From Pseudomonas sp. UBA1879 (GTDB lineage Bacteria; Pseudomonadota; Gammaproteobacteria; Pseudomonadales; Pseudomonadaceae): a stretch of DNA of 64,000 nucleotides. Both the position numbers and the translations under genes were made by a program. The stretch covers positions 7,946-71,945 of the forward strand of contig NZ_DDHJ01000012.1 in the NCBI RefSeq assembly GCF_002338065.1, in the 5' to 3' direction. The notes under the pieces are model-generated. The model saw only the letters and a list, made by a program, of their open reading frames with translations. It searched no databases and had not been told where the DNA came from. This document shows positions 34,033 to 44,042 of the stretch, in pieces. Position 1 is the first letter of the stretch. Each line of letters starts with the position of its first letter.

Positions 34033-37000
34033 TTATCTGAACAATCGATCCCGCACCTGCAGCATCAGTCCTTGGTCCAGCTCTCCCCAATACTGCGGTT
34101 TGCCGCCGACGATGGCGGCGATGGGCACCCCGTCGCGGTAGACAAGCCGGTTGCCGACCACGGCCGCGACCTTCGCCCCAGGTAGCAGCGTGCCTGCCAG
34201 ATTCAGTGGATCGACCCCGCTGACGCCGATCAGGCTCCCATCCAGTGGACGTTTGCGGACTTCTCGCAGCAGCGGGATGGCTTCGGGCAACGCGAATTGC
34301 TCGCCTGCCAACCCGGCAATGAAACGCCCCCCGCGAATATCGCCTCGCGCTTCCAGCCGGTGGAAGCTGCGCAGCAGCTCGCGCCAACTTGGCAGCCAGT
34401 CGGCTTCGCGTTCCAACAGGCGCCAGAACACCACACCGTAGCGACGCAACAGGGTCATGGCGATGTGCTCGAGGGTTTCACTGTCCAGGCGTTGAGAGGG
34501 ACTGGTGGGCGCCCGACGCAACAACGCCCAGCGCCCGGCGTCGTCCATCCCGCCGATGAACGCCCCCCGATTGCGTCGACTCGTGTGGGCGGCGCGTTTG
34601 CTGGCCGGGATGATGAGGGCGCGAAGGCCCGCGAAGCTGTCGGCGTTTACCAATCCCGCGCCGACCAACTCCTGCAAAGCATTTTCCAGTTCAGTGCGCA
34701 GCAGGTGCGCCTCGCCGGTCAGTTCGTCGAAGAACATTGCGCCTTGCGTTGATAGCACCTCGTGCACCCGTTGCGCCCGCAGCGACAACTCGGTGGGCGC
34801 AGGTTGCTCGGTCAGGCCGCTCCAGAGCCGAACCTGTGGGCGCGGCAACAAGACAATCGGCGTGCTGCGCAAGGCAGCGACCCCGACTTTGCTGCGGCTG
34901 GTCAGACGCATCCAGACAACCTTGCCAGACCGGCACAGGTCATCCAGCCAACTCGGGGAATAATCCTTCAAGCGCGCAGGAAGAATGTCGCTGTCCCACG
35001 CGCCCGCCGCGGCAGAAAAGCCTTCGAGCTGATCGACCACTTCCGGGAGTGCAGCCCTGCCTTGACTCTGAGTCGAGGAGGAGAGGTGCTGCCAGTCGAA
35101 CAGAAAGCGCATGAAGTCCTGCAGCGACACCGGTTCGATTTCCCGGCGCAGGCGCTTGACCGTGTAGCGATGAATGCGCGACAACAAATGCCGTTCGCAC
35201 CACTGTTCTTCGCCGGTGTCCGGGCTAAAACGGCCGCGCAGGACGTACCCTTCGTTTTCCAACTGGGCCAGCGCCTGGGTGACGTCAGCCACGGGCAGCG
35301 CGAGCGGTTCCGCGATGGCGGATAACGTCATCGGGCCGAAGCCGCTGAGGCGCGCTCGAACCAGTTCGACCCTGGCATCGTTTTCACTCCAGGCTTCATC
35401 GAAACCGGCCAACGCCGCCAGCGGCGGGTGCATTTCGGCGGTGGGATGAATCGTTTGCAGACAGGTCAGGCGTTCCAGCGCGATCCACAGGGCTTGATCT
35501 GGCGTGACTTGCAAACGGGTGGCGCGGCCAGAGCGGGCGAGGCTTTCGAGCCATTTCATCCAGTCGTGTTGATCCCGTGCCTCCTGGCCGCTGACACAGC
35601 CCAAGGTCATCAACGCTTCGTGCATTTCGTCGATGTTCTGTGGCTGCGGCCAGGCTTCTTCAGCCACAGCGGCGATGGCGTCAGCGTCCAGCGCGCCGAG
35701 GTCATCTGCGGATTCCGGGTCGCTCCAGCGCCGATTCAGCACCGCTTGCGTGCGACGCTCTTCGAGGGGCGCATCGTCGAGAAAGGCATAGGGCTTGGCG
35801 CTCAGAATCTCCGCTGCCAAGGGAGAGGGCGCTGGAAGGTCGCGGGCGATCAGACGCACATCGCCTGTTTCCATCCGCCGCAGCAGATTCAGCCAGCCGT
35901 CGGCATCCATCGCTTCGTGCAAACAGTCGTCCAGGGTTTGTTCGATGAGCGGGTGTTCCGGGACTTCGCGTTCGCCAACGAGGTTTTCAAGGCAAGCGAT
36001 CTGGTCTGGAAATACCGTGGCGATCAGATCGTCACTCTTCATGCGTTGCAGCTGGGGTGCGACCTTTCGGCCGCCTGCATAACGGGGCAACGCCAGCGCC
36101 ACCCCCGCGTTCCAGCGCCAACGCACACCGAATAATGGGGCGTCGAGCACGGCCTGGATCAGCATGTGTTCGGCGCTGTTGGAATGCAGGTAGCGCCAGA
36201 CCTCGTCGAGGGCGAAGCTGTGGCTGGTCGACAGCGACAGTACGATGGCGTCTTCGCTGGCGGCGGCCTGCAGTTCGAAGTTGAACGTGCGACAAAAGCG
36301 CTTGCGCAGGGCCAGGCCCCAAGCGCGATTGATGCGGCTGCCGAACGGGGTGTGGATCACCAACTGAGTGCCGCCGGATTCGTCGAAGAAACGCTCCATC
36401 ACCAGCGTGTCCTGCGAGGGCAGGGCGCCCAGCGTGGCGTGCGCCCGCGCGAGGTACTCGACCACTTGTTCGGCGCTGTCCAGACCCAGGCCCAGCGTGT
36501 TCATCAGCCAGTCAATGCAAGGCCTGAGCTGGCCGGGGTGTTCGCTGAGCTGCTGATCGATCTCAGCCTGCAAGCACGCTACCGCGAACGACAGCTCATC
36601 GCTGCGGCCCGGTGCTTCGCCCATCCAGAACGGAATGTTCGGCGGCATGCCTTGAGCGTCCTCGACCCGCACGCGGCCGGATTCGATACGCACGATGCGG
36701 TACGAGGTGTTACCCAGCTGGAAAACATCGCCAGCGAGGCTTTCCACTGCGAAGTCTTCGTTGACCGTGCCGATGGTCAGCGCCTGGGGTTCGAGGATCA
36801 CGCTGTAATCGGCATTGTCCGGAATCGTCCCGCCGCTGGTGACCGCCGTGAGTTTGCTGCCACGCCGCCCGCGCAACGTGCGCGTCACGGCGTCGCGATG
36901 CAGATACGCCGCCCGCACGCCCTGGCGTCCGCTGTAGCCCTCGGCGAGCATGCTCAGCAGCGCCTGGTAGTGGCCTTCATCGACGTCAGCGTAGGGCGAT

Positions 37001-38337
37001 GCCTTGCGGAACATCGCGAGTAACGCCTGCTCTTCCCATTCCTGGCAACTGACTTCGGCGATGATCTGCTGCGCCAGCACGTCCAGCGGCGCCTTCGGAA
37101 TCAGCAGCGTGTCGAGTTCGCCACGCCGCACGCAGTCCAGCAGTGCGGCGCATTCGATCAGGTCATCCCGAGAAATGGCGAACAAACGGCCTTTCGGTGT
37201 GCCGCCGACGTGGTGGCCCGAACGTCCCACACGCTGCAAGAAAGACGCGATGGAGCGCGGCGAACTGATCTGACAGACCAGATCGACGTCGCCGATGTCG
37301 ATGCCCAGCTCGAGCGAAGCCGTTGCGATCAACACTTGCAGATCACCACGCTTGAGCCGCTGCTCAGCGTCCAGACGCTGCTCCTTGGCCAGGCTGCCGT
37401 GGTGCGCGGCGACGGCCTCTTTGCCAAGGCGCTCGCTGAGGAATCGCGCCATCCGCTCGGCCAAGCGTCGGGTGTTGACGAAAATCAGTGTGGTGCGGTG
37501 CGCTCGGGCGAGCTCGGCGAGGCGGTCGTACACCAACTGCCAGACGTCATTGGCCATGATCGCCGTCAGTGGCACCGGCGGCACTTCGATCGCCAGGTCG
37601 CGAGGGCGGGCGTGTCCGATGTCAACGATGGCGCAAGGCCGACTGACCGGATCGCTGCCTACCAGAAAGCGCGACACCCGCTCGATGGGTTTTTGCGTCG
37701 CCGACAGTCCGATGCGCAGCAATGGCTTTTCGCACAGCGCCTGCAAGCGCTCCAGGCTCAGCGCGAGGTGGCTGCCGCGCTTGCTGGCGGCGATGGCGTG
37801 GATTTCATCGACGATCACCGTTTGCGTGCTCGACAGCATGCGTCGGCCCGAGTCGGAACCCAGCAACACGTACAGCGATTCCGGCGTGGTCACCAGAATG
37901 TGCGGCGCGGTTTTGCGCATCGCATTGCGTTCTTTTTGCGGCGTGTCACCGGTGCGCACGGCGGTGCTGACGCGCAATTCCGGCAGGCCTTGCCGCTTCA
38001 ACTGCTCAGTGATGCCTGACAGCGGATTTTGCAGGTTGATCTGGATGTCGTTGGACAGCGCTTTCAAGGGCGAAACGTAGACGACGAAGGTCTGGTCCGG
38101 CAACTGACCGCCCATTTCCAGGCCTTGGTGCACCAGATCGTCGATCACCGCCAGAAACGCCGTCAGCGTCTTGCCCGACCCGGTGGGCGCCGCGATCAGC
38201 GTGGACTGCCGCCGCTTGATCAACGGCCACGCCTCGGCTTGAGCGGCAGTCACGGCGGGAAAAGTCTGGTTGAACCACGCACTGACGGCCGGGTGAAAGG
38301 CGTCGAGTACCGGGTCGAGGGACTGAGGAAGATTCAT
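34033..38337 (-). CDS. lhr: ATP-dependent helicase Lhr (long form)
   Basis: This 1434-aa superfamily-2 helicase has Walker A APTGSGKT at residues 50-57, DEIH at 177-180, LSATQKP as motif III and QRVGRSGHH as motif VI, in the Lhr pattern. After the helicase core come winged-helix and Lhr-specific domains and a long C-terminal region, which in E. coli Lhr is linked to DNA-uracil processing (family knowledge). The start at 38337 (MNLPQSLDPVLDAF) is preferred over a TTG 36 bases upstream. It is not in an operon with the usual ligase or nuclease partners. A REP pair separates it from each neighbour. Confidence 0.93.
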   Translation of the reverse strand: MNLPQSLDPVLDAFHPAVSAWFNQTFPAVTAAQAEAWPLIKRRQSTLIAAPTGSGKTLTAFLAVIDDLVHQGLEMGGQLPDQTFVVYVSPLKALSNDIQINLQNPLSGITEQLKRQGLPELRVSTAVRTGDTPQKERNAMRKTAPHILVTTPESLYVLLGSDSGRRMLSSTQTVIVDEIHAIAASKRGSHLALSLERLQALCEKPLLRIGLSATQKPIERVSRFLVGSDPVSRPCAIVDIGHARPRDLAIEVPPVPLTAIMANDVWQLVYDRLAELARAHRTTLIFVNTRRLAERMARFLSERLGKEAVAAHHGSLAKEQRLDAEQRLKRGDLQVLIATASLELGIDIGDVDLVCQISSPRSIASFLQRVGRSGHHVGGTPKGRLFAISRDDLIECAALLDCVRRGELDTLLIPKAPLDVLAQQIIAEVSCQEWEEQALLAMFRKASPYADVDEGHYQALLSMLAEGYSGRQGVRAAYLHRDAVTRTLRGRRGSKLTAVTSGGTIPDNADYSVILEPQALTIGTVNEDFAVESLAGDVFQLGNTSYRIVRIESGRVRVEDAQGMPPNIPFWMGEAPGRSDELSFAVACLQAEIDQQLSEHPGQLRPCIDWLMNTLGLGLDSAEQVVEYLARAHATLGALPSQDTLVMERFFDESGGTQLVIHTPFGSRINRAWGLALRKRFCRTFNFELQAAASEDAIVLSLSTSHSFALDEVWRYLHSNSAEHMLIQAVLDAPLFGVRWRWNAGVALALPRYAGGRKVAPQLQRMKSDDLIATVFPDQIACLENLVGEREVPEHPLIEQTLDDCLHEAMDADGWLNLLRRMETGDVRLIARDLPAPSPLAAEILSAKPYAFLDDAPLEERRTQAVLNRRWSDPESADDLGALDADAIAAVAEEAWPQPQNIDEMHEALMTLGCVSGQEARDQHDWMKWLESLARSGRATRLQVTPDQALWIALERLTCLQTIHPTAEMHPPLAALAGFDEAWSENDARVELVRARLSGFGPMTLSAIAEPLALPVADVTQALAQLENEGYVLRGRFSPDTGEEQWCERHLLSRIHRYTVKRLRREIEPVSLQDFMRFLFDWQHLSSSTQSQGRAALPEVVDQLEGFSAAAGAWDSDILPARLKDYSPSWLDDLCRSGKVVWMRLTSRSKVGVAALRSTPIVLLPRPQVRLWSGLTEQPAPTELSLRAQRVHEVLSTQGAMFFDELTGEAHLLRTELENALQELVGAGLVNADSFAGLRALIIPASKRAAHTSRRNRGAFIGGMDDAGRWALLRRAPTSPSQRLDSETLEHIAMTLLRRYGVVFWRLLEREADWLPSWRELLRSFHRLEARGDIRGGRFIAGLAGEQFALPEAIPLLREVRKRPLDGSLIGVSGVDPLNLAGTLLPGAKVAAVVGNRLVYRDGVPIAAIVGGKPQYWGELDQGLMLQVRDRLFR

Positions 38338-38650
38338 GAGGCTGTTTATGAGGGTGCCGGCGTGGGGATGCAAGGGCCGGTGATCGGTGGAAGCTGAGTT
38401 TGATCCCTGCTGCCCTGTCCCTGTGGGAGTGCGCTTGCTCAGGAAGGCGTCAGTCCATTCAACACTCCTCTGGCGGCAAACAGTCTGCTTTCGTGACCAA
38501 GCTCACTCCCACAGTGAAGCGTGTTTGCTGATGGACAGCGCGGCGGTCCGATGCTCGCAGGTTGGGACTTACCCGCCCAACGTGTTATGTTTGCGACCGT
38601 TTTTCACCTATCTTTCTAACTTGATTTCCAAGAACGAGCCTGCTGACTCT
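38338..38650 (+). other. divergent intergenic region with REP pair
   Basis: This 313-bp gap between lhr and the SDR gene holds an inverted pair of REP-like sequences (38422-38514, CTGTGGGAGTGCGCTTGCTC facing AGCTCACTCCCACAG). The rest shows no protein and no confident promoter. Confidence 0.6.
38422..38514. repeat. inverted REP pair
   Basis: TGTGGGAGTGCGCTTGCTC faces GAGCTTGG..., read on the other strand from ...CCAAGCTCACTCCCACA ending at 38514. It is a divergent member of the family seen through the second half of the window. Confidence 0.75.
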
Positions 38651-39527
38651 ATGCGAATGCGCCTTATGCTGTTGGGCGGCGGGAATGCCCTTGGGCAGGC
38701 GTTGATTCGTCTGGGTGCCGAGGAGGACATTGGCTTCCTCGCACCGCGTCCACCGCAAGACGGGTGGGATGCGGCAAGCCTGACGCAACTGCTCGATGAC
38801 ACCCGCCCGGATGCCTTGATCAATCTGGCTTATTACTTCGACTGGTTCCAGGCGCAGAGCGTCAGTGCGCAGAGGCTGGAGAGCCAGGAGCGCTCGGTCG
38901 AGCGCCTCGCCGAACTGTGCCAGCACCACAACATCGTGCTGGTTCAACCGTCCAGCTACCGGGTGTTCGATGGCTCGCGAGCCACTGCTTACAGCGAGAA
39001 AGACGAACCCGTGCCGCTGGGGTCCCGGGGGCAGGCGCTGTGGCGGATCGAACAGAGCGTGCGCTCAACGTGCCCGCAACACGTGCTGGTGCGCTTTGGC
39101 TGGCTGCTCGATGACAGCGCTGACGGCGTGCTCGGGCGCTTCCTCACCCGCGCTGAAAAGCCCGATGAGTTGCTGCTGGCCGATGATCGTCGTGGCAACC
39201 CGACGCCGGTCGACGATGCGGCTCGAGTGATCATTTCGGTGTTGAAACAGCTGGACTGCGCCGCGCCGCTGTGGGGCACCTATCACTACGCTGGGCACGA
39301 GGCCACTACGCCATTGGCGTTGGGTCAGGCGGTCCTCACTGAGGCGCGACTGATGCGCTCGCTCGCCCTTGAAGCCCCTACCGCTCAAGCCCACGCCGCC
39401 AGTCCGGATGCCTCCGAGGAACCGCAGAACGCGGTGCTGGCGTGCAAGAAAATCCTTCACACCTTTGGTATCAAGCCTCGCGCGTGGCGTGCCGGTTTGC
39501 CCAGCTTATTGGACCGCTACTACCGTC

Positions 39528-39535
<8 letters not shown>
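38651..39535 (+). CDS. RmlD-like SDR-fold protein, possibly non-catalytic
   Basis: This 294-aa protein resembles dTDP-4-dehydrorhamnose reductase-like NAD(P)-binding proteins: the N-terminal MRMRLMLLGGGNALGQAL dinucleotide loop, VQPSSYRVFDG where RmlD has its TxYVFDG, and a sugar-nucleotide-like C-terminus. At the place of the catalytic YxxxK it reads RGQALWRIEQ, without Tyr or Lys, so it may not be an active reductase. The ATG at 38651 begins the fold exactly; upstream in-frame sequence is not conserved-looking. It overlaps the next gene by eight bases. The position next to oprG matches PA4069 of P. aeruginosa. Function is unknown. Confidence 0.8.
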
Positions 39536-40457
<922 letters not shown>

Positions 40458-40469
40458 ATCGCAGATAGC

Positions 40470-40497
40470 AAAAAGGCACCGATGAGGTGCCTTTTTT
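40470..40497. terminator. bidirectional terminator between epimerase and oprG
   Basis: AAAAAGGCACC (40470-40480) pairs with GGTGCCTTTTT (40486-40496) with a five-base loop. Confidence 0.93.
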
Positions 40498-40523
40498 ATG
40501 CGTTCCGTTCTGTGGGGATGAGG

Positions 40524-41210
40524 TCAGAACTTGTAGCCGACGCCCACCATGTACACCCACGGGTCGATGTCCACGTCCACTTTGGTCTTGCCGACGCTCA
40601 GGGCGGATGGGCCGTCGACGCTGGCTTTGGTGTCGATGTCGATGTACCAGACCGACGCGTTGAGCATGAGGTGGTCGGTCAGCATGTAGTCCATGCCGAT
40701 CTGCCCGGCCAGGCCAACCGAGTCTTTGAGTTTCAGGTTGCTGAAGCCTTGATCCTTACGATCACCGGCTAGGTCGGTGTCGAAGAACTTGGTGTAGTTG
40801 AGGCCGACACCCGCGTACGGCTGGAATTTCGACGAGGCGTCCATTGGGTAGTACTGCAGCGACAGGGTAGGCGGCAATTGCTTCACGTCTGCCAGCTTAC
40901 CGTCGAGCCCAGGGCCTAGGCCTTTGACGCCGATGGTGTGGCTGAACGGCGTCGCCGCCAGGAGCTCCAGACCGACGTGATCGGTGAGCATGTAGGCGAA
41001 GGTCAGGCCCAGTTGAGTCGAGTTGTCGGCGGTGGCTTTGGTGCCAGCGACTTTGGCGCCGTCCAGTTTCAGGTTGCCGCTGTCTTCGTTGGGCACCACC
41101 CGCGCTGCGCCTGCGCGGACGATGAAATCACCGGCCTCATGGGCTTCAGCAATGACCGGGGTACAGAGGGCGAGCGCAAGCACAGAAGCGCCGAGCAGGG
41201 ACTTGTTCAT
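40524..41210 (-). CDS. oprG: outer membrane protein OprG (OmpW family)
   Basis: This 228-aa outer membrane protein has a signal peptide (MNKSLLGASVLALALCTPVIAEA), then an eight-stranded barrel beginning GDFIVRAGAARVVPNEDSG and ending in the classic terminal aromatic (VGVGYKF). OprG/OmpW forms a narrow channel with a lateral opening for small hydrophobic or amino-acid-like molecules. The ATG has a GGAG site. In P. aeruginosa oprG is induced by iron and low oxygen through Anr; a matching candidate site lies upstream here. Confidence 0.95.
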   Translation of the reverse strand: MNKSLLGASVLALALCTPVIAEAHEAGDFIVRAGAARVVPNEDSGNLKLDGAKVAGTKATADNSTQLGLTFAYMLTDHVGLELLAATPFSHTIGVKGLGPGLDGKLADVKQLPPTLSLQYYPMDASSKFQPYAGVGLNYTKFFDTDLAGDRKDQGFSNLKLKDSVGLAGQIGMDYMLTDHLMLNASVWYIDIDTKASVDGPSALSVGKTKVDVDIDPWVYMVGVGYKF

Positions 41211-41223
41211 GGGGGCTCCAGAA

Positions 41224-41244
41224 GGGCATTAAAAAGAGATGCCC
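41224..41244 (-). other. 5'-leader hairpin of oprG
   Basis: GGGCAT (41224-41229) pairs with ATGCCC (41239-41244) around an A-rich loop, just upstream of the oprG ribosome-binding site. It could affect translation or mRNA stability; this is inference. Confidence 0.4.
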
Positions 41245-41274
41245 CCATGTTACGAACAGCACAGATTCGGGTTG

Positions 41275-41288
41275 TTGATACAGCTCAA
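41275..41288 (-). promoter_or_regulatory. candidate ANR/FNR box for oprG
   Basis: TTGATACAGCTCAA matches TTGAT-N4-ATCAA at nine of ten positions. Its centre is about 71 bp upstream of the oprG ATG. A -10-like TAACAT at 41252-41247 on the minus strand would place the box near -41.5, the classical activating position. Confidence 0.55.
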
Positions 41289-41321
41289 TGAAAAGTTGAT
41301 CGATCGGACAATGGACGAATT

Positions 41322-41456
41322 TGTAGGAGCGTGGCTTGTCCCGCGATCGGCTGCAAAGCAGTCGCAGATTCTCCAAGCGCGGTGTTTCAGTATTAACGCG
41401 CATTCAGGTTTTAGGACGACTCCGTCGTCCATCGCGGGGCAAGCCACGCTCCTACA
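41322..41456. repeat. inverted REP-like pair (variant sequence)
   Basis: TGTAGGAGCGTGGCTTGTCC (41322) faces GGCAAGCCACGCTCCTACA (ending 41456), with internal smaller inverted repeats. This variant (GTGGCTTGTCCCGCGAT) differs from the other copies in the window. It lies between oprG and the zinc operon. Confidence 0.8.
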
Positions 41457-41470
41457 GATGCCGCCTCGCG

Positions 41471-41992
41471 TTACTGATCAGGAAGCTCATAGATCAGGAT
41501 CTTGTCCGCTTCCATCTGATACCCGGCATCGGCCAGTTCGCTGGTGGTGGATTTGACTTGCATCGGGCCTTCGATCCAATACGGCTGGTAGAGCTCGTCA
41601 ACCTTCACCCCCAATTCGCTGGTGACGTGGACGATCTGGTTCGGCGGCGGGGGCGGGACGTGGATACAGGCGCCGAAGTACGGCACCAGCAGAAACTCCG
41701 TCACCCGGCCTTCTTCACTCACTTCCAGTGGCACGATGTACCCCGGCAAGCGCACCGTTTGCCCGTCAAGGGATTTCACCACGGGGGCGTGGGGCGCCAG
41801 TTGGTGAGCGGCCGGGGCAGACTCCATTGACAGCGTGTCGGCCATCTTCGACAGGTCGTGGATCGGTGCGGTAACCAGCTTCACCGGTGGCGCGTCGGGC
41901 GGGATCATCTCTTGCCACGTCAGCACCCGCAGGTCTTGTGCCCACGATGACGTAGCGACCAGCAACGACAACAACATCCCCCACCTGCGCAT
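41471..41992 (-). CDS. DUF3299 periplasmic protein of the zinc operon
   Basis: This 173-aa protein has a signal peptide (MRRWGMLLSLLVATSSWAQ) and a C-terminal DUF3299 domain with FGACIHVPPPPPNQ (a Cys-His pair that may bind metal or act in redox). The start at 41992 lies ten bases after the permease stop, with GAGG upstream. It is the last gene of the four-gene operon and matches PA4066 of P. aeruginosa, reported as zinc-limitation-induced. Its molecular role is unknown. Confidence 0.82.
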   Translation of the reverse strand: MRRWGMLLSLLVATSSWAQDLRVLTWQEMIPPDAPPVKLVTAPIHDLSKMADTLSMESAPAAHQLAPHAPVVKSLDGQTVRLPGYIVPLEVSEEGRVTEFLLVPYFGACIHVPPPPPNQIVHVTSELGVKVDELYQPYWIEGPMQVKSTTSELADAGYQMEADKILIYELPDQ

Positions 41993-42002
41993 CACAACGT
42001 CC

Positions 42003-43268
42003 TCATAAGCGAATCGACAAGCCATCTGCCAGCGATTGACGATACGCGCGCCACGCTGGCACGACGCCCATCAACAGCGCGGCACCGAGTATGCCGCCCA
42101 GCAGCGTCCATTCATAAGCGCTCGGCAGCGACAGCGGCAAATACAGGCCGTAATTGGCCTGCACGTAACCCTGAGCCGCCGCGATGCCAATGTACAGCAG
42201 CGCCAGACCGCTGACTGCGCCCGCGAGTGCCAACGCGAACGCTTCAAGGATCAACAGACTTGCGACATGCCAGGGCCGTGCGCCCACCGAGCGCAGGATC
42301 GCCATCTCGCGACGCCGCTCGTTGAGGCTGGTGAGAATCGCCGTGAGCATGCCGATCAGCCCGGTCAACACGACGAACAGCGAGATGACGAACAACGCCT
42401 TTTCTGCGGTGCCCATCAGGCTCCACAGCTCTTGCAACGCCACGCCCGGCAGGATCGCCAGCATCGGCTCACCGCGAAACTCGTTGATTTCCCGTTGCAG
42501 GGCGAAGGTGGAAATCTTGCTGTTCAGTCCGAGCATGAACGCTGTGATCGCCGTCGGCGTGAGGTCCATGTTGCGCGCTTGATCGGCGCTGATGCGACCC
42601 GCACCTTGGGCGGGCACGCCGTTGTGCCAGTCGATGTGGATCGCTTCCATGCCGCCGAGGCTGATGTGCAGCGTGCGATCCACGGGTGTGCCGGTGCGTT
42701 TGAGAATGCCGACCACGGTGAAGGGCTTGTCGTCGTGCTTGACCAGGCTCACCACGGCCACGCCGTGGGCCAGCACCAGTTTGTCGCCGAGCTTGTAATG
42801 CAGCGCGTTGGCGACCTCGGCCCCGAGCACGACTTCGAACGGGTCGGTAGCGAACGGCCTGCCCTCGGCCATTTCCAGATGCTGCTGGCGCCCGTACTGG
42901 TAGTGGTCGAAATACGCTTCGTTGGTGCCCATCACTCGATAACCGCGATGGCTGTCGCCGAGGGAAATCGGGATAGCCCATTTCACCTGCTTACTGTTGG
43001 CGAAGTGCTGGAAGCTGTCCCAGCGGATGTTGTTAGTGGCGTCACCGATACGAAACACCGAATACAGCAGCAGATTCACGGAGCCGGATCTGGCGCCGAC
43101 AATCAGGTCCGTGCCGCTGATGGTGCTGGCGAAACTGGCGCGGGCTTCGGTGCGCACCCGTTCCACAGCCAGCAACAGGCAGACCGACAGGGCGATGGCG
43201 AAGGCCGTGAGAAACGCGGTGAAGCGGCGGTTGGCAAGACTGGCCAGTGCCAGGCGAAGAAGATACAT
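42003..43268 (-). CDS. FtsX/LolE-type ABC permease
   Basis: This 421-aa permease has one N-terminal helix (RFTAFLTAFAIALSVCLLLAV), a large periplasmic MacB_PCD-like domain of about 230 residues, then three C-terminal helices, the FtsX layout of type VII ABC systems. The start at 43268 (MYLLRLALASLANRR) lies one base beyond the ATPase stop; upstream in-frame sequence belongs to the ATPase in another frame. It pairs with the LolD-like ATPase. It matches PA4065. Such permeases usually transmit force or extract lipoproteins rather than forming an import channel. Confidence 0.9.
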   Translation of the reverse strand: MYLLRLALASLANRRFTAFLTAFAIALSVCLLLAVERVRTEARASFASTISGTDLIVGARSGSVNLLLYSVFRIGDATNNIRWDSFQHFANSKQVKWAIPISLGDSHRGYRVMGTNEAYFDHYQYGRQQHLEMAEGRPFATDPFEVVLGAEVANALHYKLGDKLVLAHGVAVVSLVKHDDKPFTVVGILKRTGTPVDRTLHISLGGMEAIHIDWHNGVPAQGAGRISADQARNMDLTPTAITAFMLGLNSKISTFALQREINEFRGEPMLAILPGVALQELWSLMGTAEKALFVISLFVVLTGLIGMLTAILTSLNERRREMAILRSVGARPWHVASLLILEAFALALAGAVSGLALLYIGIAAAQGYVQANYGLYLPLSLPSAYEWTLLGGILGAALLMGVVPAWRAYRQSLADGLSIRL

Positions 43269-43269
43269 C

Positions 43270-43992
43270 TCAAACCTCGGGGGCGACGGCGGCGCGGTTG
43301 AGTTCGGCCAGCGACAGGTTGCGGTCGAACAGGGGCGCCAGGCTCTGATCATGGCTGACGAACAACAGACTGGCACCCGCCTCGCGGCATTCGGCGAACA
43401 GCAGTTGAATGAAGGCCTCGCGGGCGTCGGCATCCAGCGCCGAGGTCGGCTCGTCGGCGATCACCAGCTCAGGTTGGCCAATCAAAGCCCGTGCGGCAGC
43501 GACCCGCTGTTGTTGGCCGATGGACAGCGCATCGGCGCGGCGCTCAAGCAGTTGCGGGTCTTTCAGGCCCAGGTGCGCGAGTAACGTTGCCGCCGCTTTA
43601 TCGACACTGCCGTGACGTTGCGTTGCTCGCGCAGCGCGGACTTTCGAAAAGTGGCAGGGCAGCTCGACGTTTTCCCTCACCGACAGAAACGGCAGCAGGT
43701 TGAATTGCTGAAAAATGTAGCCAGTGTGATCGACGCGAAAACGGTCGCGGGCGCCCGCTGAGAGCTGCGTCAGCTCCTGACCGAGCAGGCGTATGCTGCC
43801 GCGATCAGGCTTCTGCACGCCGCCGAGCAGGCCGAGCAGGGTGGTCTTGCCACTGCCACTCGGTCCCTTGAGAAACAGCGTTTCGCCGGCCTCCAGGCGA
43901 AAGGCGGGGATGTCCAGCAACGGCGCGTGGCCCGGCCAGGCGAAGCCGAGTTCGGACAGTTCGATGAGTGCTTGAGTCATGGCCTGAGTCAT
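43270..43992 (-). CDS. LolD-like ABC transporter ATPase
   Basis: This 240-aa ATPase has Walker A GPSGSGKTTLL (about residues 40-50), signature LSIGQQQRVAAARAL and Walker B LVIADEPTSALD, followed by the H-loop SHDQS. The overall pattern is of the LolD/MacB/FtsE group. The start at 43992 (MTQAMTQALIEL) is chosen, with 43980 as the alternative; neither has a strong ribosome-binding site. It is the second gene of the operon and matches PA4064. Confidence 0.92.
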   Translation of the reverse strand: MTQAMTQALIELSELGFAWPGHAPLLDIPAFRLEAGETLFLKGPSGSGKTTLLGLLGGVQKPDRGSIRLLGQELTQLSAGARDRFRVDHTGYIFQQFNLLPFLSVRENVELPCHFSKVRAARATQRHGSVDKAAATLLAHLGLKDPQLLERRADALSIGQQQRVAAARALIGQPELVIADEPTSALDADAREAFIQLLFAECREAGASLLFVSHDQSLAPLFDRNLSLAELNRAAVAPEV

Positions 43993-44042
43993 ATCGGAAG
44001 GGTGAGCGACCGGAAGGTCCGGTCGCGTGTGCAGGCGCGGGT

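Noticed and set aside
42036..43301. 421-aa open frame on the + strand opposite the FtsX permease
   Set aside because: It is the mirror of a well-supported permease gene, with an Arg/Gln/His-rich composition typical of antisense frames.
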